NCBI GenBank assembly: GCA_946539765.1
Contig: CAMNHO010000037.1
Coordinates: 1 to 5,088 of the forward strand
Direction of reading: 5' to 3'
DNA from: UBA4312 sp002394635
Lineage (GTDB): Bacteria; Bacillota_I; Bacilli_A; Erysipelotrichales; Erysipelotrichaceae
DNA length: 5,088 bases
Every line of letters begins with the position of its first letter. Position 1 is the first letter of the stretch. A program made the translations under genes and the position numbers. The notes under the pieces are model-generated. The model was given only the letters and a program-made list of their open reading frames with translations, searched no databases and was not told where the DNA came from. Positions 1 to 5,088 of this stretch are shown here, piece after piece.

Positions 1-8
1 CCTCCTTT
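1..8 (-). promoter_or_regulatory. Ribosome binding site of a divergent gene that starts off the left edge
   Basis: Read on the minus strand the first bases are AAAGGAGG, a near-perfect Shine-Dalgarno, and the window ends immediately after it. A start codon would be expected within about 5-9 bases beyond the left edge. This implies a gene transcribed leftwards, divergent from the cation transporter, with roughly 110 bases of shared intergenic DNA between them. The gene itself is not visible, so nothing can be said about its product. Confidence 0.55.
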
Positions 9-70
9 TCTTTAGTCTTATTACCTACTACGAAGTTAAAAAAGAACGACAAAAAACAATGACGGAATCA

Positions 71-99
71 ATGAAATAATTAAGAAGCTATGATAGAAT
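71..99 (+). promoter_or_regulatory. Candidate promoter of the cation transporter gene
   Basis: A -10 element TAGAAT (94-99, five of six consensus bases) is preceded by TG at 91-92, giving the extended -10 form TGnTAnnnT. ATGAAA at 71-76 lies 17 bases upstream and matches four of six -35 bases. Transcription would start near base 106, leaving a leader of about 20 bases. The leader contains a purine-rich AAAGAAG (113-119), seven bases before the ATG at 127, as a modest ribosome site. An overlapping alternative -10, TATGAT at 89-94, is also possible. No clear metal-responsive operator or riboswitch fold was seen in the short leader. Confidence 0.4.
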
Positions 100-126
100 C
101 CTTGGTATATAGAAAGAAGTGAAACG

Positions 127-1251
127 ATGGAACAAGAAATGATGAATCGGGATAAAGTCATTATCCAAACAAGTATTCTTGGTATTTGCACCAATGTTTT
201 TCTGGCTGCTTTTAAAGCCGTGATCGGAGTTCTCAGTCATTCGATTGCGGTGACATTAGATGCAGTCAATAATTTATCGGATGCTCTTTCCTCCATTATT
301 ACGATCATCGGTACGAAGCTGGCCGGAAAACTGCCGGATAAAAAGCATCCGTTAGGATATGGACGCATTGAATATCTGAGTGCCATGATCGTATCCGGAA
401 TCGTGTTATATGCCGGTATTACTTCATTTGTGGAATCCGTAAAAAAGATTATCCAACCAGAGAAAGCGGATTACAGTGTATTGTCTTTAATAATCATTGC
501 GGTCGCAGTGGGTGTTAAGCTCGTATTGGGAAGATATGTAAAAGCTCAGGGCGAAAAGGTCCATTCCGGATCTTTGATTGCTTCCGGTTCGGATGCGTTA
601 TTTGATGCCATCCTGTCGGCTTCGGTATTGGCCAGTGCCCTTTTGTATCTGGTCACCGGCTTGTCTCTGGAAGCCGTTGTCGGTGTCATTATTTCGGTTG
701 TGATCATTAAATCCGGCATTGAAATGATGATCGATACGCTCAATGATATCCTGGGTATGCGCCCGGATAAGGAAACCACCTTGAAGATCAAAGCACTTCT
801 CAGCGAGGAACCGGAGGTCCGTGGGGCTTATGATCTGGTAATCTATAATTTCGGGCCAAATAAGAACCTGGCTTCTGTTCATCTGGAACTGCCGGATACC
901 ATGACTGTGGATCAGGTCGATCAGCTGACAAGGAAGCTTGAAAGCAAGGTATACAAAGAAGCCGGCATCATTCTGACCGGTGTCGGTGTCTATTCCTACA
1001 ACACAAAAGATGAAGAAATAGCAGCCATGCAAAAACAGATTACCGAAATAGTCTTTTCCCATGACTGGGCTTTACAGATGCATGGATTTTATGTAGACAA
1101 GCAGAAAAAAGAGCTTCGCTTTGACGTGGTAATGAGTTTTGACATCAAACCGAAAGAGGGGCTTTCTATCTTGTATCAAGAATTGTCCAAAGCCTATCCG
1201 GACTATACCATTCATATTGCCCCGGATGTAGATATATCAGATATTGAATAG
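127..1251 (+). CDS. Cation diffusion facilitator family transporter, predicted Mn(II) exporter
   Basis: This 374-residue inner-membrane protein should export divalent metal from the cytoplasm in exchange for protons. About six hydrophobic segments lie near residues 13-34, 38-63, 82-103, 116-134, 149-176 and 180-200, and the family signature HPLGYGRIEYL is at 74-84. The transport site, which is His/Asp-rich in zinc members, reads N48xxxD52 in the second helix and D156xxxD160 in the fifth. An Asn-Asp-Asp-Asp set is the pattern I associate with bacterial manganese CDFs such as pneumococcal MntE, so Mn(II) is inferred rather than shown. The cytosolic part is long: a ZT-dimer-like domain at about 208-292 is followed by a second domain of similar alpha/beta character at about 300-368, whereas FieF-type proteins of about 300 residues have one. 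The start at 127 has a modest purine-rich ribosome site; the ATGs at codons 5 and 6 are alternatives. The gene stands alone, convergent with the operon to its right. Family assignment is firm; metal specificity is moderate. Confidence 0.93.
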   Translation: MEQEMMNRDKVIIQTSILGICTNVFLAAFKAVIGVLSHSIAVTLDAVNNLSDALSSIITIIGTKLAGKLPDKKHPLGYGRIEYLSAMIVSGIVLYAGITSFVESVKKIIQPEKADYSVLSLIIIAVAVGVKLVLGRYVKAQGEKVHSGSLIASGSDALFDAILSASVLASALLYLVTGLSLEAVVGVIISVVIIKSGIEMMIDTLNDILGMRPDKETTLKIKALLSEEPEVRGAYDLVIYNFGPNKNLASVHLELPDTMTVDQVDQLTRKLESKVYKEAGIILTGVGVYSYNTKDEEIAAMQKQITEIVFSHDWALQMHGFYVDKQKKELRFDVVMSFDIKPKEGLSILYQELSKAYPDYTIHIAPDVDISDIE

Positions 1252-1253
1252 AA

Positions 1254-1283
1254 AATGACCTGATGGTTGCTCATCAGGTCATT
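1254..1283. terminator. Bidirectional intrinsic terminator between convergent genes
   Basis: A perfect inverted repeat has 12-base arms (AATGACCTGATG at 1254-1265, CATCAGGTCATT at 1272-1283) around a six-base loop. It starts two bases after the transporter stop and lies 23 bases beyond the stop of the CoA-transferase gene on the other strand. On the minus strand the stem runs into ATTTTCTATT, a fair U-tract. On the plus strand the following bases GAATCGTTTATG are less T-rich, so termination is probably better for the leftward operon, though the stem itself can serve both directions. Confidence 0.8.
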
Positions 1284-1306
1284 GAATCGTTTATGATGTT
1301 TTATGG

Positions 1307-2896
1307 TTATTCAACATTTTCAAACTTCATGGTTCCAAATGGATCCGGATCCTCTGATGTCAAGGTCGCAGGCGCCGGGAAATAGACATCCCCGACTGAT
1401 GTTCCTTCCACCTTATGGAAGGTTTGCTGCCAGATGGCATCGTCCTTATTTTCTTCGATAGATGTCGTGAAAGAGCTATCGTTGGCAAAGGCTTCATACA
1501 GATCGGTACATTCATGTAACCAATACCCTCCACGAGTCAAAGAGCCTGTCAAGGTATAGCTGCCTCCTTCGGTCATCTGCTGTTTCAAGGCTTTCAAGAT
1601 ACCAGCTGTCAGAATAAACCCGGGAATATAATCCAGCGGCACACCGTTGAGGTTTGCCGGATGCTTGATGGAGCCGTTTCGTACTGATAATCCGGTGATG
1701 TCCTCAGCACAAGGAGCCCATCCCGGTCTTTGTTTCCATACGGTATCCGAGAAACAAACCATCGATGCATAAATACAGTTCGGATTGAGCTGATGAATGT
1801 CTTCTTCGGATAAACCGAAACGATCCAGGGCACCGTTTTGGTAAGAGCAGACAATGATATCAGCTTCCTTGACCATGTCTTTAGCCTTTTCCAGTTGTTC
1901 GGAAATATTGAAATCTAGAGATACTGATTTCTTTCCGGCCCAGCCGTCCAGTTCGAGCATCGCCTGTTCCTGGTTCACATATTTTCCTCTTCGGATCATT
2001 GTGACATCGGCCCCATATTCCGCCAACAAACGTGTACACGCCGGACCGGCAATAATATGGGTCAGATCCAATACCTTGATGCCGGATAAAGGCCGCTTTC
2101 CGGTTTTTTCAAAGCTTTTTTTCGGTGTATCCTTGACCTTGGTCATACGGACCAACGGCATAGCACAGACCGTTTTACCGACTTCCATGGCCTCCCATTC
2201 ACTGCGTTCTCTCAATACGCATCCACAGGCCCCATTGGCAAAGGATGCTTCTTCCAGATCTTTTCCCTTCCATTTTCGAATGGCATTTCGCGTTATGATC
2301 TTATCTGCCGGAAGCGTTGTAAAAACCAGTTTATCCGGCTCTTTTTTCATCCGGAGAACTTCCATCATCTTCGCTTTCTGGGATTCATAATAAACATGTG
2401 CCGAGAAATAACGGCCATCTTTTGTCGGATATTTATAGAATGATCCGTTTAACGCATTATCTACACGTATTGCTGACTGATAGCGGGATGTGATGAATTC
2501 TTCATTGCCTTCATAAGCCATCATATACAACCGGATGACCTGTAAACCGGCCATGGTAATATCACAGAGGATGGGATCAGAACTCACGTCCATCCCTCGT
2601 TGTCTGGCAATGTCTTTGGCCAATACCTGATCCAGACTTAAAATGGCAGCGGCCGGCCCTGTCTGCAGTACTTTTTCTTTTTCAAACAGTTTTTTTACAG
2701 CTTTCAAACGCAAAGAAACCAATACCGGCTTAAGTACAGAAGGAAATGGGTTGTGTTCCACACAAGCTTTCAAGAGTTGTCTCTTGCGGTCATTGACACA
2801 GAAGACGACCGGATCCTCCGTCCGAATATCCAGCTTCTTTTTCAGATCTTCATAACATAGCTGCGCCTGCAGCGCTTTTTCTTTCATCGTTTCCAT
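1307..2896 (-). CDS. CaiB/BaiF family (family III) CoA-transferase, long form with permuted blocks
   Basis: Family III enzymes move CoA between carboxylic acids through an aspartyl-CoA thioester. The 529-residue protein has the family core in its second half: PLSGIKVLDLTHIIAGP at 269-285, LLAEYGADVTMI at 290-301, GKKSVSLDF at 321-329, ADIIVCSYQNGALDRFGL at 345-362, and GVPLDYIPG at 418-426. D422 there aligns by eye with the catalytic Asp of Frc and CaiB. A Gly-Gly loop follows at 444-445. Residues about 150-250 (with TKDGRYF at 158-164 and GACGCVLRERSEWEAM at 222-237) resemble the C-terminal segment of ordinary 400-residue members, so the usual block order looks reversed. From memory, some longer bacterial and fungal CaiB/BaiF proteins share this layout. 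The ATG at 2896 was chosen over the upstream one at 2923 because GGAG at 2905-2908 sits eight bases before it; this leaves two bases after the reductase stop and suggests translational coupling. It is a cytoplasmic enzyme. The acid it activates is unknown; a bile-acid, carnitine-like or aryl/fatty enoate role cannot be separated here. Confidence 0.88.
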   Translation of the reverse strand: METMKEKALQAQLCYEDLKKKLDIRTEDPVVFCVNDRKRQLLKACVEHNPFPSVLKPVLVSLRLKAVKKLFEKEKVLQTGPAAAILSLDQVLAKDIARQRGMDVSSDPILCDITMAGLQVIRLYMMAYEGNEEFITSRYQSAIRVDNALNGSFYKYPTKDGRYFSAHVYYESQKAKMMEVLRMKKEPDKLVFTTLPADKIITRNAIRKWKGKDLEEASFANGACGCVLRERSEWEAMEVGKTVCAMPLVRMTKVKDTPKKSFEKTGKRPLSGIKVLDLTHIIAGPACTRLLAEYGADVTMIRRGKYVNQEQAMLELDGWAGKKSVSLDFNISEQLEKAKDMVKEADIIVCSYQNGALDRFGLSEEDIHQLNPNCIYASMVCFSDTVWKQRPGWAPCAEDITGLSVRNGSIKHPANLNGVPLDYIPGFILTAGILKALKQQMTEGGSYTLTGSLTRGGYWLHECTDLYEAFANDSSFTTSIEENKDDAIWQQTFHKVEGTSVGDVYFPAPATLTSEDPDPFGTMKFENVE

Positions 2897-2908
2897 ATTT
2901 AGATCTCC
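2897..2908 (-). promoter_or_regulatory. Shine-Dalgarno of the CoA-transferase, embedded in the end of the reductase gene
   Basis: On the minus strand GGAG (2908 to 2905) is followed by eight bases and then ATG at 2896. The GGAG lies within the Met-Glu codons that precede the last codon and TAA stop of the reductase gene. This site decides the start: the in-frame ATGs at 2923 and 2914 have no comparable site, and the one at 2887 lies too far downstream. The arrangement predicts coupled translation and a fixed ratio of the two enzymes. Confidence 0.75.
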
Positions 2909-4950
2909 ATACATACATCCCACGCTCGCCAGATGACCGAGCGCAGGTTACCGACTTGTTTACAATCACCGACCAGATGAATATTGCCTTTTTCTTCGAC
3001 TAACGGTCTCGGAATATAACCTACGCTGGAAATCACACTGTCACAAGGGATCATGATATCTTTCTTGTTCTGACGAACAAGAACCGCATGATCATTAACC
3101 TCTTTTAAGGCAGCTTCCAGATAAACCGGTATTTTATGCAGTGCAAAATATTCTCTTAGATATGAACTGTTAGCCAGACAGACCCCTTTCTGACTGACTA
3201 AGTCGTCTTTCATCTCGATAATGATCGGTTTCTTGCCCTGAAGACATAGCTCGTAGGCAATTTCACAACCTGTCAGACCACCGCCGATGACCGCTACTGT
3301 ATCCCCAACCGGTGTCCCTGTCAAATAGTCACACGCTTCGACCATCTTCTCTTGTCCCGGTACATTCAGAACCCTTGGTTCGGAGCCGGTGGCAATAATG
3401 ACCGGATATTGGCTGAAAACTCCCAATTCCTTGATTTCAGTGTTTAAATGTACTTCAATCTCATTCTTTTCCACCTGCCGAAGATACCATTTCAACAAAT
3501 CTCTCAGTTTCCCTTTATAAGATTCAGAAGATGCAGCCACAAATGTGCCACCCAGGTGATCATTCTTTTCATAAATGATCGGCTGATGGCCCCGTGCCTT
3601 TAAGACCAGGGCGCTTTCCATACCACCGATCCCGCCACCGATAATAATGACCTTTTTCGGATAGTCCGTCTTTTTGATATAATGCTTGTCCGTCTGCATG
3701 GTCGTTGCGTTGACAGCGCATCGGGCCAGATGCAAAGAATCCTGCAGATCCTGATCATTCGGAACCCCTTTATAATGGCACATGTTGAAACAGCCGTTAT
3801 GACAAAGGATACACGGACGAATATCCTCCGTACGGTCTTCCATCAGCTTGGTGATCCATTGCGGATCTGCCAGGAACTGACGGGCAAAACCAGCTCCATC
3901 AATTTCATGATTCTCTATAGCTTTGGCCGCTGTTTCTGGATCCATTCTTCCCGCACAGACAACCGGGATATCCACAAACTTCCGGATATGCGCTACATCC
4001 TTTAGATTACAGTTTTCCGGCATATATACCGGTGGATGCGCCCAATACCAGGCATCATACGTTCCATTATCGCAGTTGAGCATGTCATAGCCTGCATCCT
4101 GTAAATACTTAGCAGCCTTTTCGGATTCTGCCATATCTCGTCCGACTTCTACATACTCTTCTTCCGGTAAGGCTCCTTGTCGGAAGCCTTTCGTTTTGGA
4201 TACGACACTATAACGCAAAGAGACAGGGAAATCCTGTCCACAGACTTTTTTAATAGCCTGTACAATTTCAACCGCAAAACGATATCGGTTTTCCAGACTT
4301 CCTCCATACTCATCTTCTCTTTTATTGACATAAGGCAAAGTAAACTGATCCAGTAAATACCCCTCATGGACTGCATGGATCTCTACACCATCCACACCGG
4401 CCTGCTGCAACAGCTTTGCGGTTTTGGCAAAAGCTTCTACATATTCATGAATTTCCTCTACGGTTAAAGCACGGCTGGGAATCTTATCGCTCCAACGGTT
4501 CGGCGAAGGACTGGCACTCGCCGTAATCTTATCCAGATCCATGACCGGTTTAGATAAAACCCGTAAGATTGGATTGGTATATAATGTCTCCATCATGGAG
4601 CTGACTGTAAATGATCGACCAAAGCCGGCCGTCAATTGTACAAACAACTTCGCTCCTGTTTCATGAAACTTCGGCATCCACTCTTTTAATTCCTGATACA
4701 TTTTCTCGTTTTTATACAGCCATTGTCCGAACATCGGATTATACACCGGCTGGCATCCCGGTAATACCAGACCTGCATTATTCTGTGCCACTTCCAGTAT
4801 AAATTCAGCCCCTGCCTTGTCAAAATGGTTCCTCTCCATCCATCCGAACAAGTCCGTACCACCCATGGAAGTCATCACAAACCTGTTTTTGATTGTACAG
4901 TTCCCAATGGTCCATGGCGTAAAAAGCGATTCTAAATTCTTATTATTCAT
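2899..4950 (-). CDS. Old Yellow Enzyme-type Fe-S flavin ene-reductase (BaiCD/BaiH/2,4-dienoyl-CoA reductase superfamily)
   Basis: This 683-residue cytoplasmic protein should use NAD(P)H to reduce a C=C bond conjugated to a carbonyl or thioester, passing electrons from FAD through a [4Fe-4S] cluster to FMN. Residues 7-375 form the FMN barrel: FTPWTIGNCTIKNRFVM at 10-26, VQL at 104-106, the active-site segment HAVHEGYLLDQF at 192-203, REDEYGGSLENRYRF at 211-225, and AGRM at 333-336. Y198 falls where E. coli FadH has its catalytic Tyr166 (both read EGYL). C380, C383, C387 and C411 are the cluster ligands, with 23 residues between the last two instead of the usual 11 or so. Residues 433-680 hold two nucleotide-binding folds, GGGIGGME at 438-445 and GGGLTGCE at 556-563, and a final HLVGD at 658-662. 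It is longer than BaiCD (about 640) and has neither the BaiCD nor the BaiH active-site wording, so no gene symbol is given. AAAGAGG at 4959-4965 supports the start. It is first in an operon with the CoA-transferase. Possible substrates include enoyl-CoAs, aryl acrylates, bile acids or oxo-steroids; none is shown. Confidence 0.9.
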   Translation of the reverse strand: MNNKNLESLFTPWTIGNCTIKNRFVMTSMGGTDLFGWMERNHFDKAGAEFILEVAQNNAGLVLPGCQPVYNPMFGQWLYKNEKMYQELKEWMPKFHETGAKLFVQLTAGFGRSFTVSSMMETLYTNPILRVLSKPVMDLDKITASASPSPNRWSDKIPSRALTVEEIHEYVEAFAKTAKLLQQAGVDGVEIHAVHEGYLLDQFTLPYVNKREDEYGGSLENRYRFAVEIVQAIKKVCGQDFPVSLRYSVVSKTKGFRQGALPEEEYVEVGRDMAESEKAAKYLQDAGYDMLNCDNGTYDAWYWAHPPVYMPENCNLKDVAHIRKFVDIPVVCAGRMDPETAAKAIENHEIDGAGFARQFLADPQWITKLMEDRTEDIRPCILCHNGCFNMCHYKGVPNDQDLQDSLHLARCAVNATTMQTDKHYIKKTDYPKKVIIIGGGIGGMESALVLKARGHQPIIYEKNDHLGGTFVAASSESYKGKLRDLLKWYLRQVEKNEIEVHLNTEIKELGVFSQYPVIIATGSEPRVLNVPGQEKMVEACDYLTGTPVGDTVAVIGGGLTGCEIAYELCLQGKKPIIIEMKDDLVSQKGVCLANSSYLREYFALHKIPVYLEAALKEVNDHAVLVRQNKKDIMIPCDSVISSVGYIPRPLVEEKGNIHLVGDCKQVGNLRSVIWRAWDVCMEI

Positions 4951-4958
4951 TTTCGATA

Positions 4959-4965
4959 CCTCTTT
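4959..4965 (-). promoter_or_regulatory. Ribosome binding site of the flavin ene-reductase
   Basis: The minus strand reads AAAGAGG followed by eight bases (TATCGAAA) and the ATG at 4950. This is a strong, well-spaced Shine-Dalgarno. It fixes the reductase start so that the protein begins a few residues before the conserved LFTPWTIGN opening of the flavin barrel. Confidence 0.75.
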
Positions 4966-4971
4966 ATGTTC

Positions 4972-4990
4972 ACATTTCTACTGTCAATGT
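4972..4990. repeat. Short inverted repeat overlapping the operon -10 region
   Basis: ACATT (4972-4976) and AATGT (4986-4990) are perfect 5-base inverted arms separated by nine bases. One arm lies inside the proposed -10 hexamer and the other just beyond the predicted start of transcription, a position where a repressor could act. The arms are short enough to occur by chance in AT-rich DNA, so this is only a candidate operator. Confidence 0.2.
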
Positions 4991-5015
4991 AGCATGTATT
5001 CTCAATATAATTCAA
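4986..5015 (-). promoter_or_regulatory. Candidate promoter of the reductase-CoA-transferase operon
   Basis: On the minus strand TGCTACATT (4994 to 4986) gives an extended -10 (TGn plus TACATT, four of six bases). TTGAAT (5015 to 5010) is 18 bases upstream and matches the first four -35 bases. An AT-rich stretch including a run of six Ts (5025 to 5020) lies just upstream. Transcription would start near 4979, leaving a leader of about 30 bases. A perfect TTGACA (4987 to 4982) is present nearby, but nothing resembling a -10 follows it at the right distance before the ribosome site. The promoter is weak by consensus, which would fit an activated or inducible operon. Confidence 0.35.
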
Positions 5016-5059
5016 CAATAAAAAACCCGATTCTGATACAATCCCACTAAAGTAGACAC

Positions 5060-5079
5060 GTGAAATATTTAAATCTCAC
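5060..5079. repeat. Imperfect 20-bp palindrome upstream of the operon promoter
   Basis: GTGAAAT (5060-5066) and ATCTCAC (5073-5079) are inverted arms matching at six of seven positions around a six-base AT spacer; an offset perfect palindrome ATTTAAAT sits at 5067-5074. It lies about 45 bases upstream of the -35 element, a distance suited to an activator or a distal operator, or it could belong to a gene beyond the right edge. The size fits the operator of a dimeric regulator, but no regulator gene is in view. Confidence 0.25.
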
Positions 5080-5088
5080 TGATCTATG

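Noticed and set aside
598..1062. 154-codon minus-strand open frame inside the transporter gene
   Set aside because: It lies wholly antisense to a clear CDF gene, its composition looks like the reverse of coding sequence, and it has no recognisable domain.
1337..1353. Palindromic GGATCCGGATCC
   Set aside because: It lies in the coding region for the Asp-Pro-Asp-Pro stretch near the C-terminus of the CoA-transferase and is explained by those codons.
1854..2390. 178-codon plus-strand open frame inside the CoA-transferase gene
   Set aside because: It is antisense to conserved family III motifs, is rich in Ser/Phe/Arg as expected for a shadow frame, and has no recognisable domain.
3682..4005. 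107-codon plus-strand open frame inside the reductase gene
   Set aside because: It is antisense to the Fe-S ligand and barrel region of a well-supported enzyme and shows no protein-like motifs.
2899..4950. Naming the reductase baiCD, baiH or bilR
   Set aside because: Superfamily and domain order agree, but the active-site segment HAVHEGYLLDQF does not match my recollection of those enzymes' motifs, and no other bile-acid or bilirubin pathway gene is present.
4982..4987. Perfect TTGACA as a -35 element on the minus strand
   Set aside because: At 16-18 bases downstream the sequence is the ribosome site AAAGAGG rather than anything like TATAAT, so it would leave no room for a leader.
5016..5048. 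Possible terminator of an upstream minus-strand gene (GGGATT...AATCGGG followed by a T run)
   Set aside because: Only four base pairs (GATT/AATC) can form before the T run, since the flanking G runs do not pair; too weak to call.
4817..5050. 77-codon plus-strand open frame crossing the reductase start into the promoter region
   Set aside because: Most of it is antisense to the conserved N-terminus of the reductase, and the rest is AT-rich promoter DNA; it has no recognisable domain.

Overview
This window looks like chromosomal sequence from a moderately low-GC Bacillota (Firmicutes) bacterium, most likely an anaerobic, gut-type member of the Erysipelotrichia or Clostridia. The clues are AT-rich intergenic DNA, strong GGAG/AAAGAGG ribosome sites, extended -10 (TGnTAnnnT) promoter-like sequences, and a ferredoxin-type Fe-S flavoenzyme of the BaiCD/BaiH/2,4-dienoyl-CoA reductase kind that is typical of strict anaerobes. 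The species cannot be fixed from the sequence alone.

Layout: three complete genes fill nearly all of the window. Bases 1-126 are an intergenic region. It holds a candidate promoter for the first gene and, at its left edge, a reverse-strand Shine-Dalgarno for a divergent gene whose start lies just outside the window. A plus-strand gene (127-1251) encodes a cation diffusion facilitator, predicted from its metal-site residues (Asn-Asp-Asp-Asp) to prefer manganese. A perfect 12-bp hairpin (1254-1283) separates it from a convergent minus-strand pair. That pair is transcribed right to left: first a 683-residue Old Yellow Enzyme-type Fe-S flavin ene-reductase (4950 to 2899), then 2 bases later a 529-residue CaiB/BaiF family III CoA-transferase (2896 to 1307). 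Bases 4951-5088 are the promoter region of this operon, with a weak but plausible extended -10 promoter and two short inverted repeats that could be operators.

How the genes could work together: the two minus-strand genes make biochemical sense as a unit. One attaches CoA to a carboxylic acid and the other reduces a C=C bond conjugated to a carbonyl or thioester. The same enzyme families occur together in the bile-acid 7-dehydroxylation (bai) operon, but this window has only two genes and the motifs are not those of BaiCD or BaiH, so the substrate is open. The metal exporter appears unrelated. No mobile element, CRISPR array, rRNA or tRNA was seen. The most interesting content is the reductase-transferase pair and the unusual order of the conserved blocks in the CoA-transferase.
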